A stretch of 6,292 nucleotides of DNA from an uncultured Oscillospiraceae bacterium (GCA_934561725.1 CAKTGW010000070.1:1-6292); one strand, 5' to 3'. Positions 1 to 6,148 are shown, numbered from the stretch's first letter. Notes: a model not told the origin generated them from the letters alone. Numbers and translations: made by a program.

Positions 1-20
1 ATTTTCCCCCGATATATATC

Positions 21-48
21 CCGGGATAAAAATGAGGAGGGATCCCGG
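21..48 (+). promoter_or_regulatory. Hairpin presenting the ribosome binding site of the GerMN lipoprotein gene in its loop
   Basis: CCGGGAT (21-27) is exactly complementary to ATCCCGG (42-48). The 14-base loop contains the Shine-Dalgarno AGGAGG (35-40), which lies 10 bases before the ATG at 51. The same left arm is also part of a perfect 12-base palindrome, TATCCCGGGATA (17-28), so two folds compete. The Shine-Dalgarno supports the ATG at 51 as the start. A regulatory role for the hairpin is inference; both arms are only 7 bases long. Confidence 0.4.
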
Positions 49-50
49 AT

Positions 51-1331
51 ATGAAACGCAGTCTCTCTCTTCTGCTTGTTTTTCTTCTGCTCCTCAGCGG
101 CTGCTTTGCCGCTCAGAACAGCAGCAGTCTCTGCGTATACAGAGTGATTGCCCCGGAATATCAGACGACCGGGTCACTTGTCCACGCCGAAACGGTCTAT
201 CCGGCAGAGACTGAATCACCGCTGAGCGCCCTTCTGCGCGCACTTCAGACGGATAGTCAGGATGCCCGGGCCTATAACCCGCTGTCCGGCATCCGTATTC
301 TGGACTGCACAGTAGCAGACGGCACAGCCACGCTTTTTCTCTCCGAAGAATATCTGCACCGCAGCGGCATGGACAAGACCCTGTGCGACGCCTGCTGCAC
401 ACTGACCCTGTGCGCCCTGCCCGATATAGACCGCCTGTCCATCTCCGTGTCCGACGAGATCATAACGCAAAACCTTACCCTCTCAGACATTTCCACAGAT
501 CTTGTGGGCAGTGAGACCGGCGAGCGTCAGGTCTGTCTGTATTATACCGATGCCTCCGCCACACACTTCATTCCCGAGTCCCGGTTCCTGACTCTTTCAA
601 GCTCAGAGCGCTCGGAGCGCTATGTCATTGAAGAGCTGCTCCGCCCCTCCGCCGGCGTCCACTCGCCTCTGCCGCAGGGGACAGAGCTGCTGGGCGTAAC
701 CCGTAAAGGCCGCAGCTGTACGATCAACCTCTCTGCTGAGTTTCTTGAAAACCGCCCGCAAACCGCCGTGGGCGAGCTGATCGCTGTCTACTCACTGGTC
801 AATTCTCTGGCCTCTCTGGGCAGCATTGGCGAGGTTCTGATCACCGTGGAAGGTGAAAGCGTAGACCGCTATGTCTATCTCTCTCTTTCAAGTCCATTGA
901 CGCCTCTGAATTTTCTCAGTGATACCGGAAATGAAAATGTATCGCTGCGGCTGTATATGTCCGCCGGCGGAAAGCTGTTCGGCGCGCCCTGTATTCCTGC
1001 ATATGGTACGGATCCAAAGCAGGCTCTGCTTGATGAGCTGATGAACGCGCAGAGCTTCGGCGGGTATGAGAATCTGTTTTCCAGTGATGATGAGCTGCAT
1101 CACCTGAACACTATTTCAGGTGTCTGCCGGGTCACTTTGTCCCGCAGCTTCTTTGAACGGCGGACGGGCAAGAGCGCTTCTCTCGCGCTTGACGCCCTTA
1201 CCCTCACGCTGCTGAGCTTTGACGATATAAATTCCGTGCTCGTCACCTATCCCAACGGCGAGATCCCCCGCCTGCCGGACCGGGATCTGAGCCGTCCGCT
1301 GCTGCAGATCTCTGCTGAAATTCTGGAATAA
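51..1331 (+). CDS. GerMN-domain lipoprotein with three GerMN-like repeats
   Basis: A 426-residue exported lipoprotein. The N-terminus has a basic start (MKR), a leucine-rich hydrophobic core and a lipobox LSGC with the lipidated Cys at 18, so it should be anchored to the outer face of the membrane. The rest looks like three tandem GerMN-like units: roughly 28-140 (divergent), 160-285 (clearest, with a long helix ending in LLRPS, then a PLPQGTELLGV turn and an INLSAEF strand) and 298-405. GerMN domains occur in Bacillus GerM, needed for normal sporulation and germination, and in other cell-envelope lipoproteins; they have no known catalytic residues and probably bind protein or peptidoglycan. 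The start at 51 is supported by AGGAGG at 35-40. The gene is 20 bases ahead of the yqeG-type gene, so they are probably co-transcribed. The family call is firm; a sporulation role is inferred. Confidence 0.85.
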   Translation: MKRSLSLLLVFLLLLSGCFAAQNSSSLCVYRVIAPEYQTTGSLVHAETVYPAETESPLSALLRALQTDSQDARAYNPLSGIRILDCTVADGTATLFLSEEYLHRSGMDKTLCDACCTLTLCALPDIDRLSISVSDEIITQNLTLSDISTDLVGSETGERQVCLYYTDASATHFIPESRFLTLSSSERSERYVIEELLRPSAGVHSPLPQGTELLGVTRKGRSCTINLSAEFLENRPQTAVGELIAVYSLVNSLASLGSIGEVLITVEGESVDRYVYLSLSSPLTPLNFLSDTGNENVSLRLYMSAGGKLFGAPCIPAYGTDPKQALLDELMNAQSFGGYENLFSSDDELHHLNTISGVCRVTLSRSFFERRTGKSASLALDALTLTLLSFDDINSVLVTYPNGEIPRLPDRDLSRPLLQISAEILE

Positions 1332-1351
1332 CTCCATATAAGAGGTACTAC

Positions 1352-1855
1352 ATGACACTGCCTATCCCCACTCTGATGAAACATGATATCTATGCGCTGA
1401 CTCCGGAAGAGCTGCACACCATGGGCGTCCGTCTGCTGATGATGGATCTGGACAACACGCTGGCGCCTTACCACATTCACACGGCCAGCCCCGCCCTTTG
1501 CAGCTGGATCACCGCCATGAAAGCCGCCGGGATCGATCTGTTTATCCTGTCCAACAATCATGGTGACCGTCCCGCACGGTTTTCTCGTCAGTTGAATGTA
1601 GACTACGTCAACCGCGCCCGCAAGCCGCATACCGAAACCGCACTGCGCATTGCCGCTCAGCGCGGCTTTACACCGGAGGAGACTGCGCTTCTGGGCGACC
1701 AGATCTATACAGACGTGCTCTGCGCCGTCCGGGCCGGCTTCAAATCCATCTGTGTCCGGCCCATCTGTATTTCGCGCAATCCGCTTCTGGCGATCCGCTA
1801 TTTCTTTGAGCTGCCCTTCCGGCTCGCTTATAAAAAAGGAGATCAAAATCTATGA
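1352..1855 (+). CDS. yqeG: YqeG family HAD-IIIA phosphatase, possible phosphatidylglycerophosphatase
   Basis: A 167-residue single-domain HAD hydrolase of the usual YqeG length. Motif I is DLDNT with nucleophile Asp32 and acid/base Asp34; motif II is the Ser67 of LSNN; motif III is Lys91 in RARKP; motif IV is GDQIYTD with Asp116 and Asp121 for Mg2+. All four catalytic elements are therefore intact, and there is no room for a large cap domain. YqeG proteins are related to mitochondrial Gep4 and plant PGPP1, which dephosphorylate phosphatidylglycerophosphate, so a role in phosphatidylglycerol synthesis at the membrane face is plausible. The protein itself has no signal peptide. The ribosome binding site is AAGAGGT (1340-1346), 5 bases before the ATG. 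The stop overlaps the next start (ATGA), so translational coupling with the peptidase gene is likely. In Bacillus yqeG sits instead beside yqeH and aroE. Family call is strong, substrate is inferred. Confidence 0.88.
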   Translation: MTLPIPTLMKHDIYALTPEELHTMGVRLLMMDLDNTLAPYHIHTASPALCSWITAMKAAGIDLFILSNNHGDRPARFSRQLNVDYVNRARKPHTETALRIAAQRGFTPEETALLGDQIYTDVLCAVRAGFKSICVRPICISRNPLLAIRYFFELPFRLAYKKGDQNL

Positions 1856-2919
1856 ACCGCATCGAACTTCTGCAATTCCGTCTGGCCGATGCCGGACTGG
1901 ATGCCATATTGCTGGTCAATCCCAAAAACCGCCGCTGGTGCACCGGTCTGCACAGCAGCGAGGGCACTGTTCTTGTGACCCGGCAGGAGCTTTTCTGCTT
2001 TGTGGATTCCCGGTACATTGAAATCGCCCGCTCCACGGTAAAAAATGCCACCGTGGGCCTGACCAGTCTGGAAATGCCGCTGAAGGCATGGCTGACGCAG
2101 GCTCTGGGCGACTGCCATGTGCGCCATCTGGGCTTTGAAGAGGACTATCTGTCCTTTGCCGCCTATCAGCGTTTTTCTGCCATGACAACAGCCGAGCTGG
2201 TCCCTGCCGCCGGTATTCTGACCGGACTGCGTGCTGCCAAGGACGCCGCCGAGCTGGCCTCTATCCGCAAGGCGCAGGCGATCACAGACGAGGTATTCAC
2301 CGAACTGCTGGACTTCATCCGCCCCGGCATGGCCGAACGCGAAATTGCCGCCGAGATCACATACCGTCAAATGAAAAAGGGCGCTGAGGGCAACTCCTTT
2401 GATCCCATCGTTGTGGCCGGAAAAAAATCCAGTATGCCGCACGGCGAACCGGGGGACAATAAGCTTGCCTCCGGCGACTTTGTTACCATGGACTTTGGCT
2501 GTCTCGTGGACGGCTACTGCTCCGATATGACCCGCACCATTGCCATTGGCCACGCAGACGATGAAATGCGCCGTATCTATGATATTGTGCTCCAGGCGCA
2601 GGCCGCCGGCATTTCCGCCGCCCGTGCCGGCATAACCGGGCGGGAGATTGACAAGGCAGGGCGGGATGTGATCGAGCAGGCCGGCTATGGCGCTTACTTT
2701 GGCCACAGCTTTGGCCACAGCCTGGGTCTGGATATACACGAAGGCCCCTCCGCCTCTCCGTCCGAGAGCCGTATTATGCCCACAGGCGCTGTAGTCTCCG
2801 CCGAACCCGGCATTTATCTGCCCGGCCGTTTCGGCGTACGCATCGAAGACATCCTCTATCTGGAGCCGGAGGGCTGTATGGATTTGACAAAGTCTCCTAA
2901 AAATCTCATTATCCTGTGA
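1852..2919 (+). CDS. M24 family metallopeptidase, Xaa-Pro aminopeptidase type (YqhT-like)
   Basis: A 355-residue cytoplasmic peptidase expected to remove N-terminal residues preceding proline. The creatinase-like N-terminal domain spans about 1-125 and the pita-bread catalytic domain about 132-355. The five metal ligands of the family are present: Asp214 (MDFG), Asp225 (CSDMTR), His289, Glu318 (AEPG) and Glu332 (RIED). The spacing of His285, His289 and His296 in GHSFGHSLGLDIH matches His350, His354 and His361 of E. coli PepP, and His197 in MPHGEP matches the conserved substrate-site His. The C-terminal SPKNLIIL is typical of the short YqhT-like branch. The start overlaps the yqeG stop as ATGA and has AAAGGAG at 1835-1841. 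Placement just before efp matches Bacillus yqhT-efp. Family is certain; strict Xaa-Pro aminopeptidase versus Xaa-Pro dipeptidase specificity cannot be settled from the sequence. Confidence 0.92.
   Translation: MNRIELLQFRLADAGLDAILLVNPKNRRWCTGLHSSEGTVLVTRQELFCFVDSRYIEIARSTVKNATVGLTSLEMPLKAWLTQALGDCHVRHLGFEEDYLSFAAYQRFSAMTTAELVPAAGILTGLRAAKDAAELASIRKAQAITDEVFTELLDFIRPGMAEREIAAEITYRQMKKGAEGNSFDPIVVAGKKSSMPHGEPGDNKLASGDFVTMDFGCLVDGYCSDMTRTIAIGHADDEMRRIYDIVLQAQAAGISAARAGITGREIDKAGRDVIEQAGYGAYFGHSFGHSLGLDIHEGPSASPSESRIMPTGAVVSAEPGIYLPGRFGVRIEDILYLEPEGCMDLTKSPKNLIIL
2884..2912 (+). promoter_or_regulatory. Possible upstream efp promoter inside the end of the peptidase gene
   Basis: A perfect -35 box TTGACA (2884-2889) is followed after 17 bases by CATTAT (2907-2912), a 4 of 6 match to TATAAT. 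It lies within the last codons of the peptidase gene, which encode DLTKSPKN, so the -35 could be a coincidence of coding. If real, transcription would begin around 2919 and run into efp. Confidence 0.3.
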
Positions 2920-2926
2920 TTTGGTC

Positions 2927-2955
2927 TTGCCAAATAGAGTCCCTTAGTGTAAAAT
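2927..2955 (+). promoter_or_regulatory. Sigma-A-type promoter for efp
   Basis: TTGCCA (2927-2932) and TAAAAT (2950-2955) are separated by exactly 17 bases, the optimal spacing for the housekeeping sigma factor. Transcription would start near 2962, giving a leader of about 54 bases. It sits in the 96-base, AT-rich gap between the peptidase gene and efp, the largest gap between genes of the run. The -35 box overlaps a 6-base-pair inverted repeat (ATTTGG 2919-2924, CCAAAT 2930-2935) that could be a small operator or chance. Confidence 0.6.
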
Positions 2956-3015
2956 AGTACAGCATTATTATGGCTTAATCTGTTTATAACATTTTTCATA
3001 CAGGAGGATTTATTT

Positions 3016-3576
3016 ATGACCGCAGGTGATTTCAGAAAGGGTACCACCTTTGAGATGGACGGCCAGGTCATGGTCGTTATCGATTTCCAGCACGTAAAGC
3101 CCGGCAAGGGTGCCGCCTTTGTACGCACCAAGATGAGAAACGCCATCACTGGCGCCGTGACCGAGACCTCTTTCAACCCCACTGCCAAGTTCAACGAGGC
3201 CACCATCGAGCGCAAGACCATGGAGTACAGCTATAACGACGGCGACCTTTACTACTTTATGGACATGGAAACCTATGAGCTGGTTCCCATCAGCAAGGAC
3301 ATCCTGGGCGACGATTTCCGTTTTGTTCTGGAAAACATGCCCTGCACCGTTATGTCCTATAACGAAAAGGTTTTCTCCGTGGAAGCTCCCAACTTTGTCA
3401 CTCTGACCGTTACGGAGACCGATCCCGGTTTTGCCGGCAACACCGCCACCAACGCAACCAAGCCCGCCACTCTGGAGACCGGTGCCGAGATCAAGGTTCC
3501 CCTCTTCATCGAGCCCGGTGAGCGCGTACGCGTTGACACCCGCAGCGGTGAGTATCTGGAGCGTGCCAAGGACTAA
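3016..3576 (+). CDS. efp: Translation elongation factor P
   Basis: A 186-residue EF-P of standard length, which binds between the ribosomal P and E sites and relieves stalling at consecutive prolines. Three beta-barrel domains can be placed at about 1-64 (KOW-like), 65-128 and 129-186. The tRNA-contacting loop reads [10 protein letters not shown], with Lys31 at the tip. This corresponds to E. coli Lys34 (beta-lysylated) and Bacillus Lys32 (5-aminopentanol modified); no modifying enzyme is encoded in the window. The conserved C-terminal signature ([12 protein letters not shown]) is intact. AGGAGG at 3002-3007 precedes the ATG. All 11 lysines use AAG, whereas 6 of 13 lysines in the upstream peptidase use AAA, consistent with high expression of efp. 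It has its own promoter and is followed after 50 bases by the zinc-ribbon gene. Identification is certain. Confidence 0.98.
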   Translation: MTAGDFRKGTTFEMDGQVMVVIDFQHVKPGKGAAFVRTKMRNAITGAVTETSFNPTAKFNEATIERKTMEYSYNDGDLYYFMDMETYELVPISKDILGDDFRFVLENMPCTVMSYNEKVFSVEAPNFVTLTVTETDPGFAGNTATNATKPATLETGAEIKVPLFIEPGERVRVDTRSGEYLERAKD

Positions 3577-3626
3577 TTCCCCGCACCGGTTTTCCCGCCA
3601 ACTTTAATTGCAAGGAGGTTTGCAAA

Positions 3627-4118
3627 ATGAATATATCCGAAAAGGTAGCCTATCTGAAGGGGCTCGCCAAGGGTCTTGACATTTCCGACAGCAAGAACGG
3701 CCAGCTCTTTGAGGTCATTATAGACATTCTGGACGACATTGCCTCCAACCTTGCCGAGATCGAAGACAACGCTCTGGATCTGGGCGAAGAGATCGATGTA
3801 CTCAGCGACGATTTGGAAGCCGTTGAGAAGGTCGTCTACGAGGATGAAGACGAGGACGGCGAAGCAGAAGAGGACGATGAGGACGACAGCGAAGGCTGCT
3901 GCTGCGGCGGCTGCGGAAGCTGTGAGGATGACGAGTATCCTCTGTTCTTTGAAGTCACCTGCCCCTCCTGCGAGAATACGATCACGATCGATGAGGACGT
4001 GCTCAACCTGGGTACCATCCAGTGCCCCAACTGCGGCGAAATGCTGGAGTTTGACCTGGACAGCGTAGAGGAAGAGGACGAGAACGCAGAGAGCGCCGAA
4101 CCCCAGGACGAAGAATAA
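3627..4118 (+). CDS. CD1247-type small acidic zinc-ribbon protein, function unknown
   Basis: A 163-residue soluble protein. Residues 1-70 form a predicted helical N-terminal domain starting MNISEKVAYLKGLAKGL, which I recognise as the family called CD1247 N-terminal domain in Clostridia; heptad-like helices at 30-70 suggest a coiled coil. Residues 72-89 are an acidic linker (15 of 18 are Asp or Glu). A cysteine cluster follows (Cys91, 92, 93, 96, 99), then a zinc ribbon with CPSC (112-115) and CPNC (133-136) separated by 17 residues, and an acidic tail. Four ribbon cysteines would hold one Zn2+; the upstream cluster could bind a second metal or be redox active. The start is fixed by AAGGAGGT (3612-3619), 7 bases before ATG. 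The gene lies 50 bases after efp with no terminator between and ends at a terminator, so it is probably co-transcribed with efp. The job is unknown; a role near transcription or translation is a guess from the ribbon and the neighbour. Confidence 0.85.
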   Translation: MNISEKVAYLKGLAKGLDISDSKNGQLFEVIIDILDDIASNLAEIEDNALDLGEEIDVLSDDLEAVEKVVYEDEDEDGEAEEDDEDDSEGCCCGGCGSCEDDEYPLFFEVTCPSCENTITIDEDVLNLGTIQCPNCGEMLEFDLDSVEEEDENAESAEPQDEE

Positions 4119-4132
4119 CCTGAAGCAGTAGC

Positions 4133-4168
4133 AAAGAGCTGTTGGGCCCCTGACTCAGCAGCTCTTTT
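4133..4168 (+). terminator. Rho-independent terminator after the efp/zinc-ribbon unit
   Basis: AAAGAGCTGTTG (4133-4144) pairs with CAGCAGCTCTTT (4156-4167) over 12 base pairs with a single G-U wobble and an 11-base loop. The 3' arm ends in TTTT (4165-4168) and is followed by an AT-rich stretch. It begins 15 bases after the zinc-ribbon stop codon. The short U-tract could leave some read-through into the transketolase genes. Confidence 0.75.
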
Positions 4169-4203
4169 ATATGTAGATCTTAAAGAGGAGGTACTATTAA
4201 ACG

Positions 4204-5034
4204 ATGTCTTTGACTCCGGAACGTGTAGCAGAGCTCAATGAACTCTGCCGCCAGGAACGCATTGATGTTCTCAAGGCAATCCACAGTATCCAATCCGGTC
4301 ATCCGGGCGGCTCTTTCTCCGTAATGGAGATCCTCACCGTGCTCTATCAGGAGCGCATGAACGTAACCGCCGAAAATTATGACAGTCCCGAGCGCGACCG
4401 TCTGGTGCTCTGCAAGGGCCACGCCGCTCCCGCTCTTTACTCCAATCTGATCCTGAAGGGCATTCTCCCCCAGGGCAGCATGTCCACTCTCCGTCAGGCC
4501 GGCAGCCTGCTACGCGGCCACCCCTGCAATCATACCCCCGGCATTGATATGTCCTCCGGCCCTCTCGGCATGGGCCTTTCAGCAGCCCAGGGCATTGCCC
4601 TTGGTCTGCGCATGGACGGGATCAACGCCCGCGTATTTGCCATTCTGGGCGACGGTGAGCTGAACGAAGGCACCGTATGGGAGGCTGCACAGTCCATCCC
4701 CAAATTTAAGCTGGCCAATCTGACCGCCGTTGTAGACCACAACTGCGTCCAGCTGGACGGCACCACAGACGAGGTCATGCCCCTCTATAATGTAGGCGAT
4801 AAGTTCCGCGCCTTCGGCTGGAACGTGGTAGAATGCGACGGCCACGATGTAAGCGCCCTGAATGACGCTTTTGAGGCTGCAGCCGCCTATACCGAAGGTC
4901 CCACCATGGTCGTTGCCCATACAGTCAAGGGCAAGGGTGTCTCCTTTATGGAGGGTAAATGCGCATGGCACGGCAAGGCTCCCAACGCCGAGGAGCTGGC
5001 CGAAGCTCTGAAAGAACTGGGAGGTGCTGAATAA
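4204..5034 (+). CDS. Transketolase, N-terminal (thiamine diphosphate Mg-binding) subunit
   Basis: A 276-residue protein equal to the PP domain of full-length transketolase, which moves two-carbon ketol units between sugar phosphates in the non-oxidative pentose phosphate pathway. Visible landmarks are SGHPGG (31-36), KGH (71-73), GHP with His106 (equivalent to yeast His103), the GPLGMG loop (119-124), the thiamine diphosphate motif GDGELNEG (149-156) ending at Asn180 of DHN, with Asp150 and Asn180 as Mg2+ ligands, and His256 in WHGKAP (equivalent to yeast His263). It ends where the PYR domain would begin, as is normal for split transketolases of Clostridia and archaea; this is not a truncation because the partner follows directly. 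AGGAGGT lies at 4186-4192, 11 bases ahead of the ATG. The stop and the next start share one base (TAATG), so equimolar translation by coupling is likely. Confidence 0.95.
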   Translation: MSLTPERVAELNELCRQERIDVLKAIHSIQSGHPGGSFSVMEILTVLYQERMNVTAENYDSPERDRLVLCKGHAAPALYSNLILKGILPQGSMSTLRQAGSLLRGHPCNHTPGIDMSSGPLGMGLSAAQGIALGLRMDGINARVFAILGDGELNEGTVWEAAQSIPKFKLANLTAVVDHNCVQLDGTTDEVMPLYNVGDKFRAFGWNVVECDGHDVSALNDAFEAAAAYTEGPTMVVAHTVKGKGVSFMEGKCAWHGKAPNAEELAEALKELGGAE

Positions 5035-5086
5035 TGGCAAAGTCTATCAGAGAATATTACGGAGAAGCTCTGAAGGAGCTGGGCGG
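5002..5086 (+). repeat. Imperfect 23-base direct repeat spanning the transketolase subunit junction
   Basis: Positions 5002-5024 and 5064-5086 match at 20 of 23 bases. The three differences are all third-codon changes, and both copies encode EALKELGG: residues 267-274 of the N-terminal subunit and 11-18 of the C-terminal subunit. The copies are offset by 62 bases. Both peptides are ordinary for their families, so this may be convergence of similar coding sequence rather than a duplication. Confidence 0.6.
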
Positions 5087-5969
5087 AAAGAATCCCCGGG
5101 TCGTTGTGCTGGATGCCGACGTTTCCACCTCCACCCGCAGCTGTGTGTTTGGCTATGAATATCCCGATCGTTTCTTTAACATGGGCATTTCCGAGGCCAA
5201 CATGGTAGCAACCTCCGCCGGCCTGGCCTCTACCGGCAAGATTCCTTTCATCAATGCTTTTGCCGTATTCCTTACCTCTCTCTGCTACCTCTCTACCCGC
5301 GATCAGATCTGCTATGGCAATCTGGACGTAAAGCTGGTCGGCGCAAACTGCGGCATCTCCTCCGCCTTCGACGGCTCCAGTCATCACTCTCTGGAGGATA
5401 TTTCCCTTATGCGCGGCCTGCCTAAAATGAACGTTATCGTCCCCTGTGACCCCGCTTCTGTCCGCTGGGCAGTCAACTGCGCCGCCGAGACTCCGGGTCC
5501 CGCTTATATCCGTCTGAGCCGTGAGAGCTATCCCGACATTTATGACAGCTGTGATCACCTTGCGCTGGGCAAGGGCATCGTCCTCCGCGAAGGCACCGAT
5601 GCCACGGTGTTTGCCTGCGGCCTGATGGTCCACAAGGCTCTGGAAGCTGCCGAGCTTCTCGCACAGAACGGCGTCTCTCTCCGGGTCGTGGATATGTACT
5701 CCATTAAGCCCATCGACCGTGAGCTCATCCTCAAGTGTGCACGCGAAACCGGCGCCATTGTCACCGCCGAAGAGCACAGTGTCATCGGCGGTCTTGGTTC
5801 TGCCGTGGCTGAAGTTCTGGCTCACGAGGGTGCAGGCGTACCTGTGGAGTTTATCGGCACTCAGGATACACTCACCGCCACTGGCCCCTACGATGTGCTG
5901 CTCAAGCGCTTCGGTCTGGACGCCCCTGCAATCGTTTCTGCTGTTGAGCGCAGCATGGCCAGAAAGTAA
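5034..5969 (+). CDS. Transketolase, C-terminal (PYR and C-terminal domain) subunit
   Basis: A 311-residue partner of the preceding subunit; the two must assemble to build the active site at the domain interface. The PYR domain (about 3-165) carries Arg35 (yeast Arg359 equivalent), the catalytic Glu54 in GISEANM that activates the thiamine N1', Asp113 and His117 in DGSSHHSLED (yeast Asp477 and His481 equivalents), and Arg163 in LSRES (yeast Arg528 equivalent). The C-terminal transketolase domain spans about 180-311, with the EEHSVIGGLGSAVAE signature at 246-260. Its start is set by GGGAGGT (5019-5025), inside the end of the upstream gene. The fold is shared with DXP synthase and 2-oxo-acid dehydrogenase E1 beta, but pairing with a transketolase N-terminal subunit and the conserved phosphate-binding arginines favour transketolase. 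No other pentose phosphate gene is in the window. Confidence 0.95.
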   Translation: MAKSIREYYGEALKELGGKNPRVVVLDADVSTSTRSCVFGYEYPDRFFNMGISEANMVATSAGLASTGKIPFINAFAVFLTSLCYLSTRDQICYGNLDVKLVGANCGISSAFDGSSHHSLEDISLMRGLPKMNVIVPCDPASVRWAVNCAAETPGPAYIRLSRESYPDIYDSCDHLALGKGIVLREGTDATVFACGLMVHKALEAAELLAQNGVSLRVVDMYSIKPIDRELILKCARETGAIVTAEEHSVIGGLGSAVAEVLAHEGAGVPVEFIGTQDTLTATGPYDVLLKRFGLDAPAIVSAVERSMARK

Positions 5970-5988
5970 CAATTCCCATATAAAGCAC

Positions 5989-6021
5989 AAAGCCGCCGGA
6001 CGAAAGTCCAGGCGGCTTTTT
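5989..6021 (+). terminator. Strong Rho-independent terminator of the transketolase operon
   Basis: AAAGCCGCC (5989-5997) pairs perfectly with GGCGGCTTT (6011-6019). Inside, GGAC and GTCC extend the stem to a GAAA tetraloop (6002-6005), with one bulged A at 6010. A run of five T (6017-6021) follows. It begins 20 bases after the transketolase stop codon. Confidence 0.93.
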
Positions 6022-6050
6022 CATAAGAGGCCATGATCTTCTCTCTGCAC

Positions 6051-6148
6051 CAGCTCCCCTTGAGCCCAAGGAGAGCTGTATTTATTGTTCTCCAAGCCTA
6101 CCCTGTACAGAAAGGGAGCAAATCGGCGCAGCCGAGACGGAAGGGTTG
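6051..6148. repeat. Degenerate intergenic hairpin repeat (MITE-like)
   Basis: Two hairpin segments lie side by side. The first pairs CAGCTCCCCTT (6051-6061) with AAGGAGAGCTG (6068-6078), 10 of 11 bases. The second runs from about 6091 and contains CCCT/AGGG arms (6101-6104, 6113-6116) and a small hairpin TCGGC-GCA-GCCGA (6123-6135), then GACGGAAGGGTTG (6136-6148). This order, CTCCC arms followed by a GC hairpin and a GACGGAGGGRTTG-like tail, resembles a dispersed intergenic repeat I recall from Oscillospiraceae-type genomes. It is imperfect and codes for nothing obvious. Only one copy is in the window, so repetition cannot be shown here. Confidence 0.45.

Noticed and set aside
607..621. AGCGCTC-G-GAGCGCT inverted repeat
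   Set aside because: It arises from repeated Ser-Glu-Arg codons inside the lipoprotein gene, and the one-base centre makes a poor hairpin.
1247..1846. Long - strand open frame opposite the phosphatase gene
   Set aside because: The + strand frame has all HAD motifs and a ribosome binding site; the antisense frame has no recognisable motif and is a shadow of GC-rich codons.
2701..2724. Direct repeat of GGCCACAGC
   Set aside because: It encodes the conserved GHSFGHS metal-site motif of the M24 peptidase, so coding constraint explains it.
2919..2935. ATTTGG-TCTTG-CCAAAT as a terminator after the peptidase gene
   Set aside because: The stem is only 6 bp and AT-rich, with no T-run after it; it overlaps the efp promoter instead.
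3836..3914. Purine-rich GAGGA-like run followed by a TGC/GGC run, like a microsatellite
   Set aside because: It encodes the acidic linker and the cysteine/glycine cluster of the zinc-ribbon protein in an intact frame.
4204..5969. Frameshifted single transketolase gene
   Set aside because: The second half has its own Shine-Dalgarno and ATG, both halves end and begin at normal domain borders, and split transketolases are the usual form in Clostridia.
4887..5990. 367-codon - strand open frame opposite the transketolase C-terminal gene
   Set aside because: It overlaps a gene with clear catalytic residues, spans the subunit junction and starts at the transketolase terminator; no family resemblance.
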